The notes below the pieces were generated by a model that was not told the origin of the DNA, ran no database searches, and worked only from the letters and a program-made list of their open reading frames with translations. The translations under genes and the position numbers were made by a program. Positions 55,522-64,000 of a DNA stretch of 64,000 bases are shown here, one piece after another; position 1 is the first letter of the stretch; every line of letters begins with the position of its first letter. Source of the DNA: Limosilactobacillus fermentum (GTDB lineage Bacteria; Bacillota; Bacilli; Lactobacillales; Lactobacillaceae); NCBI RefSeq assembly GCF_013394085.1, contig NZ_CP040910.1, forward strand, positions 335,950 to 399,949, given 5' to 3'.

Positions 55522-55603
55522 AATTTTGAGATATCTCTTTTGGTAGATGATTAAAAGCTAGTATAATGGATAAAGATATCTTCAAAAGCAGGGAGGAACA
55601 GAG

Positions 55604-57295
55604 ATGAGTTATCAGGCGCTCTACCGGGTTTGGCGACCCCAGCGGTTTAGTGACCTCGTTGGTCAGCAGATCGTTTCGACCACCTTAAAAAACGCCATCA
55701 TCACCAAAAAAATTAGTCACGCCTACCTCTTTGCCGGTCCACGGGGAACGGGGAAGACATCGGCGGCGAAAATTTTTGCCAAGGCGGTAAACTGCCACCA
55801 CCAAACGGATGGGGAACCCTGCAACGAGTGCGAACTCTGCCAAGCAATCACGGCGGGGCAACTAAATGACGTAATTGAAATCGACGCCGCTTCCAATAAC
55901 GGGGTTGAGCAGATCCGTGACATTAGAGATAAGGTCAAGTACGCCCCCACCCAGGCTGACTATAAGGTTTATATCATTGACGAAGTCCACATGTTATCGA
56001 CCGGGGCCTTCAACGCCCTCTTGAAAACCTTGGAGGAACCGCCAGCCAACGTGATCTTTATTTTGGCTACTACGGAACCGCACAAGATCCCGCTGACGAT
56101 CATTTCCCGGGTTCAGCGCTTTGATTTTAGACGAATTAGCGCAAAGGACGCCTTTGAGCGGATGAAATACATCCTGGATCAAAAAAAGGTCGCCTACCAA
56201 GAGGACGCCCTATGGGTGATTGCCAACGCCGCTGAGGGGGGGATGCGGGACGCCTTAAGTATTCTCGACCAGGCACTGTCCTTTGGCGATGAGCAGGTGA
56301 CCATTGATGACGCCTTATTGGTGACCGGGAGTGTGACCAAGCAGCTGGTGCAGGAATATTTCCTGCAAGTAGCCAAGGGTGATAGCGCCCCGGCCTTAGA
56401 GACCCTTACTAAGATCACCGGGGCGGGCAAGGACGGTCAGCGTTTCATTGAGGACCTGATCTCCTTTATTCGCGACGTCCTCTTGTACCAGGAATCACCA
56501 AGTTTGATTGACCTGCCGGCGACGGGCCTGCGTAAGGAAGATTTTGATCAACTGAGCGGCGCCGCAGGTTCGACGGCTCTGTATCAAATGATCGATACCC
56601 TAAACGATATCCAACAGGAGATGCGCTTTACGACGCACCCGGACGTCTACCTAGAAGTGTTAACCGTCCGGTTGTGCCAGATTAGAGGGGACGAAAGAAC
56701 CCAGCCAGGTGCTGACCAAGCGGAACTTACGCAGCTTCGCCAGGCGGTAGCTGCCTTACAACAAGAGGTTAATCAGCTACGCCAAACCCCACCAGCAGAG
56801 GTGAAAACACCGGCGCCAAGGCCGAGCCGGTCGACTAGCAATAAACAGGCGTTGCGGATTAACTTAGCCCAGGTTAACTTGATCTTGACCAACGCAACCC
56901 GGCCTGAGTTAGAGAATTTAAAGGGCCTGTGGGGAGACATGCTTTCCTTATTAGATAACGCTCAGAGCTCGTTGATCAATAATTCTGAGCCGGTGGCTGC
57001 CAGTCCGGCGGGGGTCGTGGTATCCTTTGATAATAACTTCCTCTTTGAACAGGCCAACGGGGGCAACCTAGGTAACGCAATGGGGGCGGCCCTACAACAG
57101 TTGACCGGTAGCGAACGCCAAGTGGTCTTCGTGCCTAAGGACAAGTGGCCCCAAATGCGCCAAGACTTCTTAGTGGAAAATGGTTACTTAAAAAAGGGAA
57201 CCGCTAAAAAGGAGGCCCCCAAGGCAACTGATCCGGTAGTCAGTCAGGCCGAAAAGTTGTTTGGCCCGGACGCAATTGAAGTAAAAAACGATTAA
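55604..57295 (+). CDS. dnaX: DNA polymerase III gamma/tau subunit
   Basis: 563-aa clamp-loader ATPase. Walker A GPRGTGKTSAAK (about 45), a four-cysteine zinc site (C-x8-C-x2-C-x2-C, about 64-79), Walker B/DEVHM and sensor-1 TTEPHK follow in order. The C-terminal part (about 380-560) corresponds to the tau region. First gene of the conserved dnaX-ebfC-recR cluster. Confidence 0.95.
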   Translation: MSYQALYRVWRPQRFSDLVGQQIVSTTLKNAIITKKISHAYLFAGPRGTGKTSAAKIFAKAVNCHHQTDGEPCNECELCQAITAGQLNDVIEIDAASNNGVEQIRDIRDKVKYAPTQADYKVYIIDEVHMLSTGAFNALLKTLEEPPANVIFILATTEPHKIPLTIISRVQRFDFRRISAKDAFERMKYILDQKKVAYQEDALWVIANAAEGGMRDALSILDQALSFGDEQVTIDDALLVTGSVTKQLVQEYFLQVAKGDSAPALETLTKITGAGKDGQRFIEDLISFIRDVLLYQESPSLIDLPATGLRKEDFDQLSGAAGSTALYQMIDTLNDIQQEMRFTTHPDVYLEVLTVRLCQIRGDERTQPGADQAELTQLRQAVAALQQEVNQLRQTPPAEVKTPAPRPSRSTSNKQALRINLAQVNLILTNATRPELENLKGLWGDMLSLLDNAQSSLINNSEPVAASPAGVVVSFDNNFLFEQANGGNLGNAMGAALQQLTGSERQVVFVPKDKWPQMRQDFLVENGYLKKGTAKKEAPKATDPVVSQAEKLFGPDAIEVKND

Positions 57296-57317
57296 TAATA
57301 AAGGATGGTAATGAATT

Positions 57318-57626
57318 ATGATGCGCGGAATGAACATGCAAAAGATGATGAAGCAAGCCCAAAAAATGCAAAAGCAAATGATGGCCGAACAAGAAGAATT
57401 AGCGGCCATGGAATTTGTTGGCCAAGCGCCGGACGAAATGGTAACGGCGACTTTAACCGGGGACAAGAAGCTCAAGGATTTGAAGATTAACCCAGAGGCG
57501 GTGGACCCAGATGACGTGGATATGTTAAGCGACTTAATCGTAGCGGCGGTTAACGATGGCTTAGACAAGGTTGAACAGGCCACCCAAGCTAAGATGGGTA
57601 AGTACACCCGCGGGTTAGGAATGTAA
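57318..57626 (+). CDS. Nucleoid-associated protein, YbaB/EbfC family
   Basis: 102-aa DNA-binding dimer of the YbaB type. The Met/Gln/Lys-rich N-terminal helix ([17 protein letters not shown]) and the conserved [19 protein letters not shown] segment are seen. Always found between dnaX and recR. Confidence 0.93.
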   Translation: MMRGMNMQKMMKQAQKMQKQMMAEQEELAAMEFVGQAPDEMVTATLTGDKKLKDLKINPEAVDPDDVDMLSDLIVAAVNDGLDKVEQATQAKMGKYTRGLGM

Positions 57627-57641
57627 GGTTTAGGTGAGCAA

Positions 57642-58241
57642 ATGCAGTACCCAGAACCGATTGCCCGTTTAATCGATAGCTACATGAAGCTGCCGGGAAT
57701 CGGGGAGAAATCTGCCACCCGGCTCGCCTTTTACACCTTGGGCATGTCCGATGCGGACGTGGATAACTTTGCCAAGTCGTTAAGGGCCGTTAAGCGCGAC
57801 TTGCACTACTGCAGCGTGTGCGGGAACATTACCGAAGACGACCCGTGTCCCATTTGTAAGGATAAGACCCGTGACCAAAGCCGGGTCTTGGTGGTGGAAC
57901 GGTCCAGAGACATTATGGCCATGGAACGGATGAAGGAATACCACGGCCTTTACCACGTCTTACACGGGACGATATCGCCAAGCGAAGGGACGGGCCCCCA
58001 AGACATTAACTTGGAGAGCCTCTTAAAGCGCCTTGAAGCGCATAAGGAAATCCAAGAGGTGATCGTGGCCACCAACGCTTCTTTAGACGGGGAAACCACC
58101 GCCCAGTACTTGGCCCACTTGATTAAGCCAGCTGGGATCAAAGTAACCCGCTTAGCCCATGGTTTATCAGCGGGGGCGGACATTGATTACACTGATGAAG
58201 TGACCCTCTTCCGGGCGGTTCAAGGGCGAACGGAGATGTAA
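57642..58241 (+). CDS. recR: Recombination mediator RecR
   Basis: 199-aa ring-forming protein loading RecA with RecF/RecO. Helix-hairpin-helix [14 protein letters not shown] (about 16), a four-cysteine zinc finger (CSVCGN...CPIC, about 57-72) and a Toprim domain ([14 protein letters not shown], about 80) are present. Confidence 0.96.
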   Translation: MQYPEPIARLIDSYMKLPGIGEKSATRLAFYTLGMSDADVDNFAKSLRAVKRDLHYCSVCGNITEDDPCPICKDKTRDQSRVLVVERSRDIMAMERMKEYHGLYHVLHGTISPSEGTGPQDINLESLLKRLEAHKEIQEVIVATNASLDGETTAQYLAHLIKPAGIKVTRLAHGLSAGADIDYTDEVTLFRAVQGRTEM

Positions 58242-58242
58242 G

Positions 58243-58491
58243 ATGTTTTTCAAACGACCACAACATCAAGTTGAACAGGAAGGTAACCAACGCTTGTTAA
58301 ACTTGATTTACCAAACCAAGGCCAGCTGGGATCACGCAAAGGAAACGGAGCAAGCTGTTTACGAAAGCCATGTTAATAACGAGCTCAAGGAGCGAACTAA
58401 GCTGCAAGAGCGTAAGTACTTATACTTGTACGAACGGGCACGTAAGCGAGGCTTGCACGGTAAGACCAACGCTGGTGTAATTATGCAATAA
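58243..58491 (+). CDS. YaaL-family protein (DUF2508)
   Basis: 82-aa charged, helical protein of unknown function. Conserved in this position between recR and tmk in Firmicutes. Starts one base after recR. Confidence 0.85.
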   Translation: MFFKRPQHQVEQEGNQRLLNLIYQTKASWDHAKETEQAVYESHVNNELKERTKLQERKYLYLYERARKRGLHGKTNAGVIMQ

Positions 58492-58510
58492 GATAGGGGC
58501 GCACCAAGAG

Positions 58511-59155
58511 ATGAGCGGACGATTTATTAGTTTTGAGGGGCCAGACGGGGCCGGGAAGACAAGTGTCTTAACCGCGATCCGGACGGGCCTAGTTAACCAG
58601 TTGGGTGATCAAGTTGTCTATACCCGTGAACCCGGGGGAAACCCAATCGCCGAACAAGTACGGGCGGTCTTGTTAGATAAGCAAAACGGGGCGATGGATG
58701 ACTGGACGGAGGCCTTATTATACGCGGCTTCCCGGCGCCAACACGTGGTTGAAACCCTTAAACCGGCACTTGAAGCGGGGAAGCTAATTTTGTGCGACCG
58801 CTACTTGGATAGTTCAATTGCCTACCAGGGTGGGGGACGTGAGTTAGGGATCGACCGAATCTGGGAGTTAAACCAGTACGCCATTGACGGTCTCTTGCCG
58901 GACCTAACCATTTTTTTGGACCTCCCCGTGGAAACCGGGTTAGCCCGGATTGAAAAGGGACGGGCGGAGACAATTAACCGCTTGGATGAGCAAACCACCA
59001 ACTTCCACCGGCGGGTCCGTCAGGCCTACTTAACCCTGGCCGAGCGCTTCCCAGAACGAATTGTGAAGGTAAACGCCGATCAGGAATTAGCGCGGGTAAT
59101 TGAAGACGTACGAAGCGCAATTCACGCACGTTACGCAGACCTATTTACCAACTAA
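58511..59155 (+). CDS. tmk: Thymidylate kinase
   Basis: 214-aa kinase phosphorylating dTMP to dTDP. The P-loop is FEGPDGAGKTS (about 8-18), DR in CDRYLDSS is the DRY/H motif, and the lid region follows LPVETGLARI. Confidence 0.96.
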   Translation: MSGRFISFEGPDGAGKTSVLTAIRTGLVNQLGDQVVYTREPGGNPIAEQVRAVLLDKQNGAMDDWTEALLYAASRRQHVVETLKPALEAGKLILCDRYLDSSIAYQGGGRELGIDRIWELNQYAIDGLLPDLTIFLDLPVETGLARIEKGRAETINRLDEQTTNFHRRVRQAYLTLAERFPERIVKVNADQELARVIEDVRSAIHARYADLFTN

Positions 59156-59167
59156 GGAGGAACCGTC

Positions 59168-59488
59168 ATGAAGATGATTATGGCCATTGTGCAACCAAAA
59201 GACAGCAACCGCCTTCGCGACGCCTTTAACGACGCCAAGATTGGCGCCACCAAACTTTCGAGTACCGGGGGCTTTTTGCGGGAAGGGAACACGACCTTTT
59301 TGATTGGGGTCGCCGACGATCGTGTTGACGATGTCTTAGAGATCATCAAGAAAAACGCCGAGTCCCGGGAGCAATACATGACGCCGCCTACCCACATGGA
59401 TAACGGGGCGGGCGCCATGCCAATTAACGTGCAAGTCGGGGGCGCGACCGTCTTCGTCTTACCGGTTGAGCAGTTCTTACACTTCTAG
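59168..59488 (+). CDS. Cyclic-di-AMP receptor, PII-like (PstA/DarA)
   Basis: 106-aa trimeric PII-like protein that binds c-di-AMP; downstream partners are not settled. The conserved STGGFLREGNTTFLIGV (about 35-52) and the C-terminal GGATVFVLPVEQFLHF are typical of the YaaQ family. AAGGAGGA precedes the ATG. Confidence 0.92.
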   Translation: MKMIMAIVQPKDSNRLRDAFNDAKIGATKLSSTGGFLREGNTTFLIGVADDRVDDVLEIIKKNAESREQYMTPPTHMDNGAGAMPINVQVGGATVFVLPVEQFLHF

Positions 59489-59505
59489 GACGGAGGGAAG
59501 AGAAC

Positions 59506-60546
59506 ATGGAGCGTGAGCTAACCGCCACCGCACTACAACCTGAAATCACGGCGCGCTTTGCCAGCCTAATTGAGCGGGGGACGCTGGCTCACGCCTACCT
59601 CCTAGTGGGCAACGTCAACATGGGAACGGTCGCGTTAGCAACGGAGGTCGCATTACGCTTGTTTTGCCCCCATCAAGACGACCAGGGGCATCCCGATCGG
59701 ACGTGCCCAGAGTGCCAGCGGGTTCTTTCGGGGAACCACCCGGACGTGGTGGTTGCCCGTCCCGAGGGGCGTCAGATTAAGGTTGATCAGGTCCGCTATC
59801 TAAAGGCTGAATTTTCCAAAACCGGGGTTGAAGGGGAGAAAAAGGTGTTCATCATCGAGGGGGCCGAAACCTTAACCGGCTCGGCTGCTAACTCCTTATT
59901 GAAATTTATCGAAGAACCCGGACCGGGGGTCTACATCTTTTTGTTAACTCCTAACAAAAATGCCGTTTTGCAGACGGTTCAATCCCGGTGCCAAGTAATC
60001 GAATTACGCCCCTTGCCAAGTGAAATGGTTAAAGAGCAGCTGCAAGAGGCGGGGGTACCAGAATACCTGGGCCCCCTGGCCGCGGGGCTGGGACTAAGCG
60101 CCAAGCAGGGGGCCTCTTTGATGGAAGACGACTGGCTCCCCACCAGCGTGAAACTAGTTTTCGACTGGTTTAAGGAGGTAGCTAGTGGCGATCCGCTCAG
60201 CTTTGTGGACGTCCAAACTGGTTTTTTAAAGCAGGGTAGCGACCGGGCAAAGCAACTAGTCTTGTTGGACCTAGTGACGATGGTTTGGCGCGACGCCCTC
60301 TTGTTAAAGAACCGGGTGACCGAACCAGAGCGGCTTCACTTTCGTCAGTGGCAAGCAGAAGTGGCCCAACTGATCATGCCAAGTTCGGCCCAGCAAGTTC
60401 TCGTGGCCAGTGAACTAACCTTAGAGGGGCGCCACTTGCTTGATCAAAACATAAGCTTTCAAAATGTGGTGGAGCAATTAACGCTCCGCCTCCTCTTGGT
60501 GATGAAGGGTGACTTTAGTGAGGAAAGGGGCAGCAACCGTGAGTGA
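59506..60546 (+). CDS. holB: DNA polymerase III delta-prime subunit
   Basis: 346-aa clamp-loader subunit with a modified AAA+ fold. The P-loop position is not a functional Walker A (VGNVNMGTVA), as usual for delta-prime, while the SRC arginine finger region (VQSRCQVIEL) is kept. Zinc cysteines (CPECQ) are seen near residue 65. It overlaps yabA by 8 bp. Confidence 0.92.
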   Translation: MERELTATALQPEITARFASLIERGTLAHAYLLVGNVNMGTVALATEVALRLFCPHQDDQGHPDRTCPECQRVLSGNHPDVVVARPEGRQIKVDQVRYLKAEFSKTGVEGEKKVFIIEGAETLTGSAANSLLKFIEEPGPGVYIFLLTPNKNAVLQTVQSRCQVIELRPLPSEMVKEQLQEAGVPEYLGPLAAGLGLSAKQGASLMEDDWLPTSVKLVFDWFKEVASGDPLSFVDVQTGFLKQGSDRAKQLVLLDLVTMVWRDALLLKNRVTEPERLHFRQWQAEVAQLIMPSSAQQVLVASELTLEGRHLLDQNISFQNVVEQLTLRLLLVMKGDFSEERGSNRE

Positions 60547-60874
60547 ACACCTTGATAAGGGCAACCTGTATGATCGCTTGAACCAGGCCATTCAGCAGAC
60601 CAGGGAACTAGTGGTCAGCATGGAGGGGTTGCAAAAGATGATGACGCAGGTATTAGAAGAAAACGCCGCCTTGTCAATTGAAAATGACCACCTAAGGCGC
60701 CTATTGGAATCACAGAGCCAAAAGGATGCCGGTGGGCTGACGGCTTCACAAAAGAAGCTCCAAAAGATCTACGAGGAGGGCTTTCACATCTGTCACGAAT
60801 ACTACGGAAAGCGTCGCGATGATGAGTGCCTCTTTTGTCAATCGGCGTTAAACCCGCGTAAGAAAGGAAAATAG
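60539..60874 (+). CDS. yabA: Replication initiation control protein YabA
   Basis: 111-aa regulator that binds DnaA and DnaN to limit initiation. N-terminal coiled coil (about 5-60) and a C-terminal zinc domain (HICHEYYG...DDECLFCQ). GTG start at 60539 behind GAAAGGGG. Confidence 0.92.
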   Translation: MSEHLDKGNLYDRLNQAIQQTRELVVSMEGLQKMMTQVLEENAALSIENDHLRRLLESQSQKDAGGLTASQKKLQKIYEEGFHICHEYYGKRRDDECLFCQSALNPRKKGK

Positions 60875-60876
60875 GG

Positions 60877-61737
60877 ATGCAAAGACAGGCAAGTTTTCAA
60901 GCAACCGAAACGGGGCGGCTGTACTTAGTACCCACTCCCATTGGTAACTTAGACGACATGACCTTCCGGGCGATTAAGGTGCTAAAAGAGGTTGACCTGA
61001 TTTGTGCCGAGGATACCCGCCACACCCGGCAGCTACTAAACCACTTTGAGATTACCACCAAGGCGATTAGCTTTCACGAACACAACACTGAACAGCGGCT
61101 GCCAGAGCTGGTGGCCCGCTTAAAGCAAGGGGAAAACTTGGCCCAGTGCAGTGACGCTGGGATGCCATCGATTTCAGACCCCGGCAAGGAGCTAGTGGCG
61201 GCCTGCGTTAAAGAAGGGATTCCGGTGGTCCCCCTCCCCGGGGCCAACGCCGCGCTCACCGCTTTGATTGCTTCAGGACTTTCCCCCCAGCCCTTCTACT
61301 TTTACGGTTTCTTGGAGCGCAAGCACCAGCAACAGGTGACAGAATTAACGGCCTTAAGGAACCGGGGCGAGACGATGATTTTTTACGAGGCGCCCCACCG
61401 GTTGGCTAAAACCTTAACCACGATGGCTGAGGTTTTTGGAGAGGAGCGCCAAGCCGTTTTGGCCCGGGAATTGACCAAGCGCTACGAAGAGTTTGAGCGG
61501 GGCAGCCTAGCGGAACTCGTGGCGTGGGCAAAAGAAGGGGTCCGGGGCGAGTTTGTGGTGATGGTGGCCGGCAATGACCACCCCCAAGAAGATGAACAAC
61601 GCCCCTCGGGAACGCCCTTAGAACAAATTCAATCCGCCGTGGATGGCGGTCAAAGTCCTAACGCCGCGATTAAGCAGGTCGCCAAACGGCTCGGCTTGAA
61701 CCGTCAGGACTTGTATAAGCAGTACCACCAATTATAG
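60877..61737 (+). CDS. rsmI: 16S rRNA (cytidine1402-2'-O)-methyltransferase
   Basis: 286-aa tetrapyrrole-methylase-fold enzyme. It shows LVPTPIGNLDDMTFRA, CAEDTRHTRQLL and the SDAGMPSISDPG SAM-binding motif. Two bases separate it from yabA. Confidence 0.95.
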   Translation: MQRQASFQATETGRLYLVPTPIGNLDDMTFRAIKVLKEVDLICAEDTRHTRQLLNHFEITTKAISFHEHNTEQRLPELVARLKQGENLAQCSDAGMPSISDPGKELVAACVKEGIPVVPLPGANAALTALIASGLSPQPFYFYGFLERKHQQQVTELTALRNRGETMIFYEAPHRLAKTLTTMAEVFGEERQAVLARELTKRYEEFERGSLAELVAWAKEGVRGEFVVMVAGNDHPQEDEQRPSGTPLEQIQSAVDGGQSPNAAIKQVAKRLGLNRQDLYKQYHQL

Positions 61738-61756
61738 GAAGGATCGAACGAGCAGG

Positions 61757-62512
61757 ATGGCAACGGAATTTGAAATGCACCACCACGTTAAGTACTACGA
61801 ATGTGACACCAGTGGTCACCCCACCCTGGCCATGATCGTTGCAATGCTGATCCTCGCTTCCGAAGCCGATAACAAGGAAAACGGGGTCGGCCTAAAGCGG
61901 GCGGGCCAGTACGGTGGTGGCTGGGTGATCATCAACTACGAAGGAACCCTAGCTGAAAAGCAACCGGTGAAGGGTGAAGAGGTAATCTTAGGGACTCGGG
62001 TCCGGGCGTACAACCGCTTCTTTGTGATTCGTGACTTTTGGGTCAAGGATTTAGCGGGCAACTACTACGCTAAGGTGAGTGGGACCTTTGTCTTCATGAA
62101 CCTGGCCAAGCGTAAGATTATGACGATTCCCCAGGAGATGATTGATACCTTCCAGATGGACGAAACCAAGCGCTTACCACGCCTGGAAAAACCCAGCCTG
62201 CCAGAAGACCAAGCCGGCTGGGCGAAACGGGACTACCGTGTTCGTTACTTTGACATCGATGGTAACCAACACGTCAATAACGCCCACTACTTTGAGTGGA
62301 TGATGGACGTCTTGGACGGCGACTTTTTGCGCACCCACCAGGTAGTTAAGATGCAGACCGAGTTTGCCCACGAAGTTCGCTACGGGCAAACGGTTACGAG
62401 CACCGGGTCGACCCCGGTTGAAAAAGAGGGGCTAATGGTGACCCATCACCAAATCACCTGCCAAGGACAAGAGAGCGCCCGGGCGACCTTTTACTGGCAA
62501 CCACGGAATTAA
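61757..62512 (+). CDS. Acyl-[acyl-carrier-protein] thioesterase (FatA/FatB type)
   Basis: 251-aa double-hotdog thioesterase that releases fatty acids from ACP. The second half has the catalytic D-x-N-x-H segment (FDIDGNQHVNNAHYFEW, about 172-187). Common in lactobacilli at this position. Terminator follows. Confidence 0.9.
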   Translation: MATEFEMHHHVKYYECDTSGHPTLAMIVAMLILASEADNKENGVGLKRAGQYGGGWVIINYEGTLAEKQPVKGEEVILGTRVRAYNRFFVIRDFWVKDLAGNYYAKVSGTFVFMNLAKRKIMTIPQEMIDTFQMDETKRLPRLEKPSLPEDQAGWAKRDYRVRYFDIDGNQHVNNAHYFEWMMDVLDGDFLRTHQVVKMQTEFAHEVRYGQTVTSTGSTPVEKEGLMVTHHQITCQGQESARATFYWQPRN

Positions 62513-62517
62513 ATGAA

Positions 62518-62572
62518 ACGGGATCAGACCTTACGGGAGTCGGAAACGACTTTGGGGGCTGATCCCGTTTTT
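62518..62572 (+). terminator. Terminator after the thioesterase gene
   Basis: AACGGGATCAG pairs with CTGATCCCGTT, followed by TTT. An inner hairpin (AGTCGGAAACGACT) lies in the loop. Confidence 0.8.
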
Positions 62573-62640
62573 GATCAACAGAAAAGTAATAATCGTGCTA
62601 TCCTAAAGGAAGAACTTAATTATGATGGGGAGTGGTGAAC

Positions 62641-64000
62641 GTGGCAAAGCAACGGTACGGTGGGATCATGTTTTTGGAGCCCGATCAAGTGGGACTCCGG
62701 ATCATTGATCGCCAGGAGAAACGACCGGTGACAACCGTCGAATCGGGGAACCTAAACGTGGGGACTAGCATGGTGGCCAACTATGCCGAAAATATGGATG
62801 CGATTGTCGACAACCTGATTGGGTTTCAACGGGTCCTCAAGGAGTACCAAGTAGACGAGGTGGAATTTTACGGGGCCCTAGAGGACCTAGATGAGGTAAC
62901 GGCCCGTTACGTGGCCGATCAATTAAGCGTCCGCTGCGGGCTGGAAGTTAACTGGCTTAGTGACAACCAGCTTATCGCTCGGACCTTAGTTGCAATTAAG
63001 CATCAGCACAAACGCCAAGGGATCAAAGAAGGGGCGGACACCTTTGTTCTGTTAGTGGGACTATCGACTAGTACCCTCGCTTACTTTAAAAAGGGCGTCT
63101 TTGAGACCTCTTGGAACATCGACTTAGGGAAGGCCAAAATCAGTCAACTCGCCGAGAACCTACGGCAGACCACGGCCACGCCGAGTGACATCATATTCGA
63201 CTACATTAGTAGCAAGGTCGAATACCTAGTGGGGGAACTGGGCGACGTTGAAAACGCCACGCTGATCGTCCAGGGGGTCTCGGTGTTAGCGGACGCCTAC
63301 TTGGAGCGTGGGCAATTCCTAGGGGAAGTGGCCTTGGATGACTTTGACACCAGCTACCGACGGATTACCGACTCGACCGACCAGTACGTTATCAACCACT
63401 ACCAAGTGGATGAACAAAGCGTGGGTTGGGTGTTACCAAGCTTTTTAATTATCTCCCAAACGTTGCGGCTCCTACACGCTAAGCAGCTTTACGTAACTGG
63501 GGTGACCCCCTTTGAAGGCTTAATCGCCGTCCGTGAAGGGCAGGAATCCCAAATTAGCCAGATGATTCGGACGTCGGCGGACAACATTGCCCGTCGCTAC
63601 GGGGTCAAATTGGCCCACCGCGCTTTTGTAACCAAGGTGACCTTGGAACTGTTTGACGCTCTCGCCCCGATCCACCGCTTGGACGAGCACTACCGCTTGT
63701 TAGTTGAGATCGCCAGCAAGGTTGATGACATCGGTAACTTCATCAGCCCCCAGGGGCACTACCGGCACTCCGCTTACATTTTAGAGGCCAACCCCCTGAT
63801 CGGCCTTTCGGATCAAGATAACCGGGTGATTGCGGAGGTTTCTCGCTACCACTCGTCGGAAAGCCCGGACGTTGATGAACACCACTACCGGAACATGGAT
63901 GACGAAATTCAGCTACCGGTGGCCAAGTTGGCGGCTATTTTACGGGTGGCCGATTCGCTAGACGACTCCCGCCAGCAAAAGATTAGTAAGTTAGAACTCG
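62641..64000 (+). CDS. Ppx/GppA-like protein with degenerate active site, partial (runs off window)
   Basis: Open to the window end (453 codons seen). GGGGAG (62627-62632) precedes a GTG start. The first half (about 1-300) has the size and general pattern of the actin-like Ppx/GppA fold, but the usual D-x-G-S-N motif near the N-terminus is replaced by IMFLEPDQVGL, and the second phosphate loop (DIGGGS) by LLVGLSTST. The C-terminal part (about 320 on) has an HD-type pattern (HYRHSAYIL, VSRYHSS). Lactobacilli often carry ppx-type genes next to polyphosphate kinase. This copy may be regulatory or inactive. Confidence 0.75.
   Translation, partial: MAKQRYGGIMFLEPDQVGLRIIDRQEKRPVTTVESGNLNVGTSMVANYAENMDAIVDNLIGFQRVLKEYQVDEVEFYGALEDLDEVTARYVADQLSVRCGLEVNWLSDNQLIARTLVAIKHQHKRQGIKEGADTFVLLVGLSTSTLAYFKKGVFETSWNIDLGKAKISQLAENLRQTTATPSDIIFDYISSKVEYLVGELGDVENATLIVQGVSVLADAYLERGQFLGEVALDDFDTSYRRITDSTDQYVINHYQVDEQSVGWVLPSFLIISQTLRLLHAKQLYVTGVTPFEGLIAVREGQESQISQMIRTSADNIARRYGVKLAHRAFVTKVTLELFDALAPIHRLDEHYRLLVEIASKVDDIGNFISPQGHYRHSAYILEANPLIGLSDQDNRVIAEVSRYHSSESPDVDEHHYRNMDDEIQLPVAKLAAILRVADSLDDSRQQKISKLEL

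Noticed and set aside
56180-56193. A-AAA-AAG slippery heptamer in dnaX, as used for gamma-subunit frameshifting in E. coli
   Set aside because: It occurs near codon 193, inside the ATPase domain, far upstream of the tau boundary, with no clear Shine-Dalgarno-like stimulator or downstream hairpin; probably chance.

Overview
The window looks like chromosome of a heterofermentative lactic acid bacterium of the former genus Lactobacillus, most likely Limosilactobacillus (L. fermentum or a close relative). Reasons: GC-rich firmicute coding with strong AGGAGG ribosome sites; a two-subunit LacL/LacM beta-galactosidase; bifunctional AdhE; class Ib ribonucleotide reductase; PepC; an LPQTG-anchored surface protein; and conserved Lactobacillales gene orders (radA-yacL-gltX, cysS-mrnC-rlmB-sigH-rpmG-secE-nusG-rplK-rplA, dnaX-ebfC-recR-yaaL-tmk-pstA-holB-yabA-rsmI). 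Species is inferred from gene content only.

Layout. 1-4.4 kb: accessory region with an apparently complete IS200/IS605 element (Y1 transposase, TnpB, right-end omega-RNA region) directly upstream of a SEC10/PgrA-type cell-wall protein. 4.5-8.8 kb: di/tripeptide transporter, phosphoesterase, tRNA-Tyr and tRNA-Gln, an unrecognised protein, aspartate racemase. 8.9-14.6 kb: GntR regulator, NAD salvage genes (pncB, nadE), tex, sprT. 14.7-20.7 kb: tRNA-Leu, lacLM behind a cre site, AEC permease, phosphoglycerate mutase, alpha/beta hydrolase. 21-24 kb (minus): pepC and a GNAT-rpiA-acetyltransferase cluster. 24.2-29.6 kb: dUTPase, radA, yacL, gltX, ywlG-like gene. 29.6-29.8 kb (minus): a candidate small RNA with C-rich hairpin loops. 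29.9-39.6 kb: the cysS-to-rplL translation/transcription cluster, split by an IS30-type element and an amino-acid permease between rplA and rplJ. 40-46 kb: cydABDC (cytochrome bd and its ABC exporter). 46-51 kb: adhE with Rex-like and cre-like sites, then a T-box-controlled brnQ. 51-54.7 kb (minus): nrdHEF behind tandem NrdR boxes. 54.8-64 kb: tadA, SRP RNA, the dnaX-rsmI replication/repair cluster, an acyl-ACP thioesterase, and a Ppx/GppA-like gene that runs off the window.

Regulation is the richest layer: a Val-type T-box, an L10 leader, candidate L1 sites, NrdR boxes exactly 31 bp apart, Rex-like sites over the adhE promoter, cre sites at lacL and adhE, and several unexplained palindromes. 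The most novel-looking items are the C-rich-loop small RNA on the minus strand near 29.7 kb, resembling in design the anti-Shine-Dalgarno csRNAs of streptococci, and a degenerate intergenic repeat family whose members carry a terminator hairpin plus a conserved tail of about 130 bp. I found no CRISPR array, prophage or dedicated defence island; TnpB is the only RNA-guided nuclease candidate.
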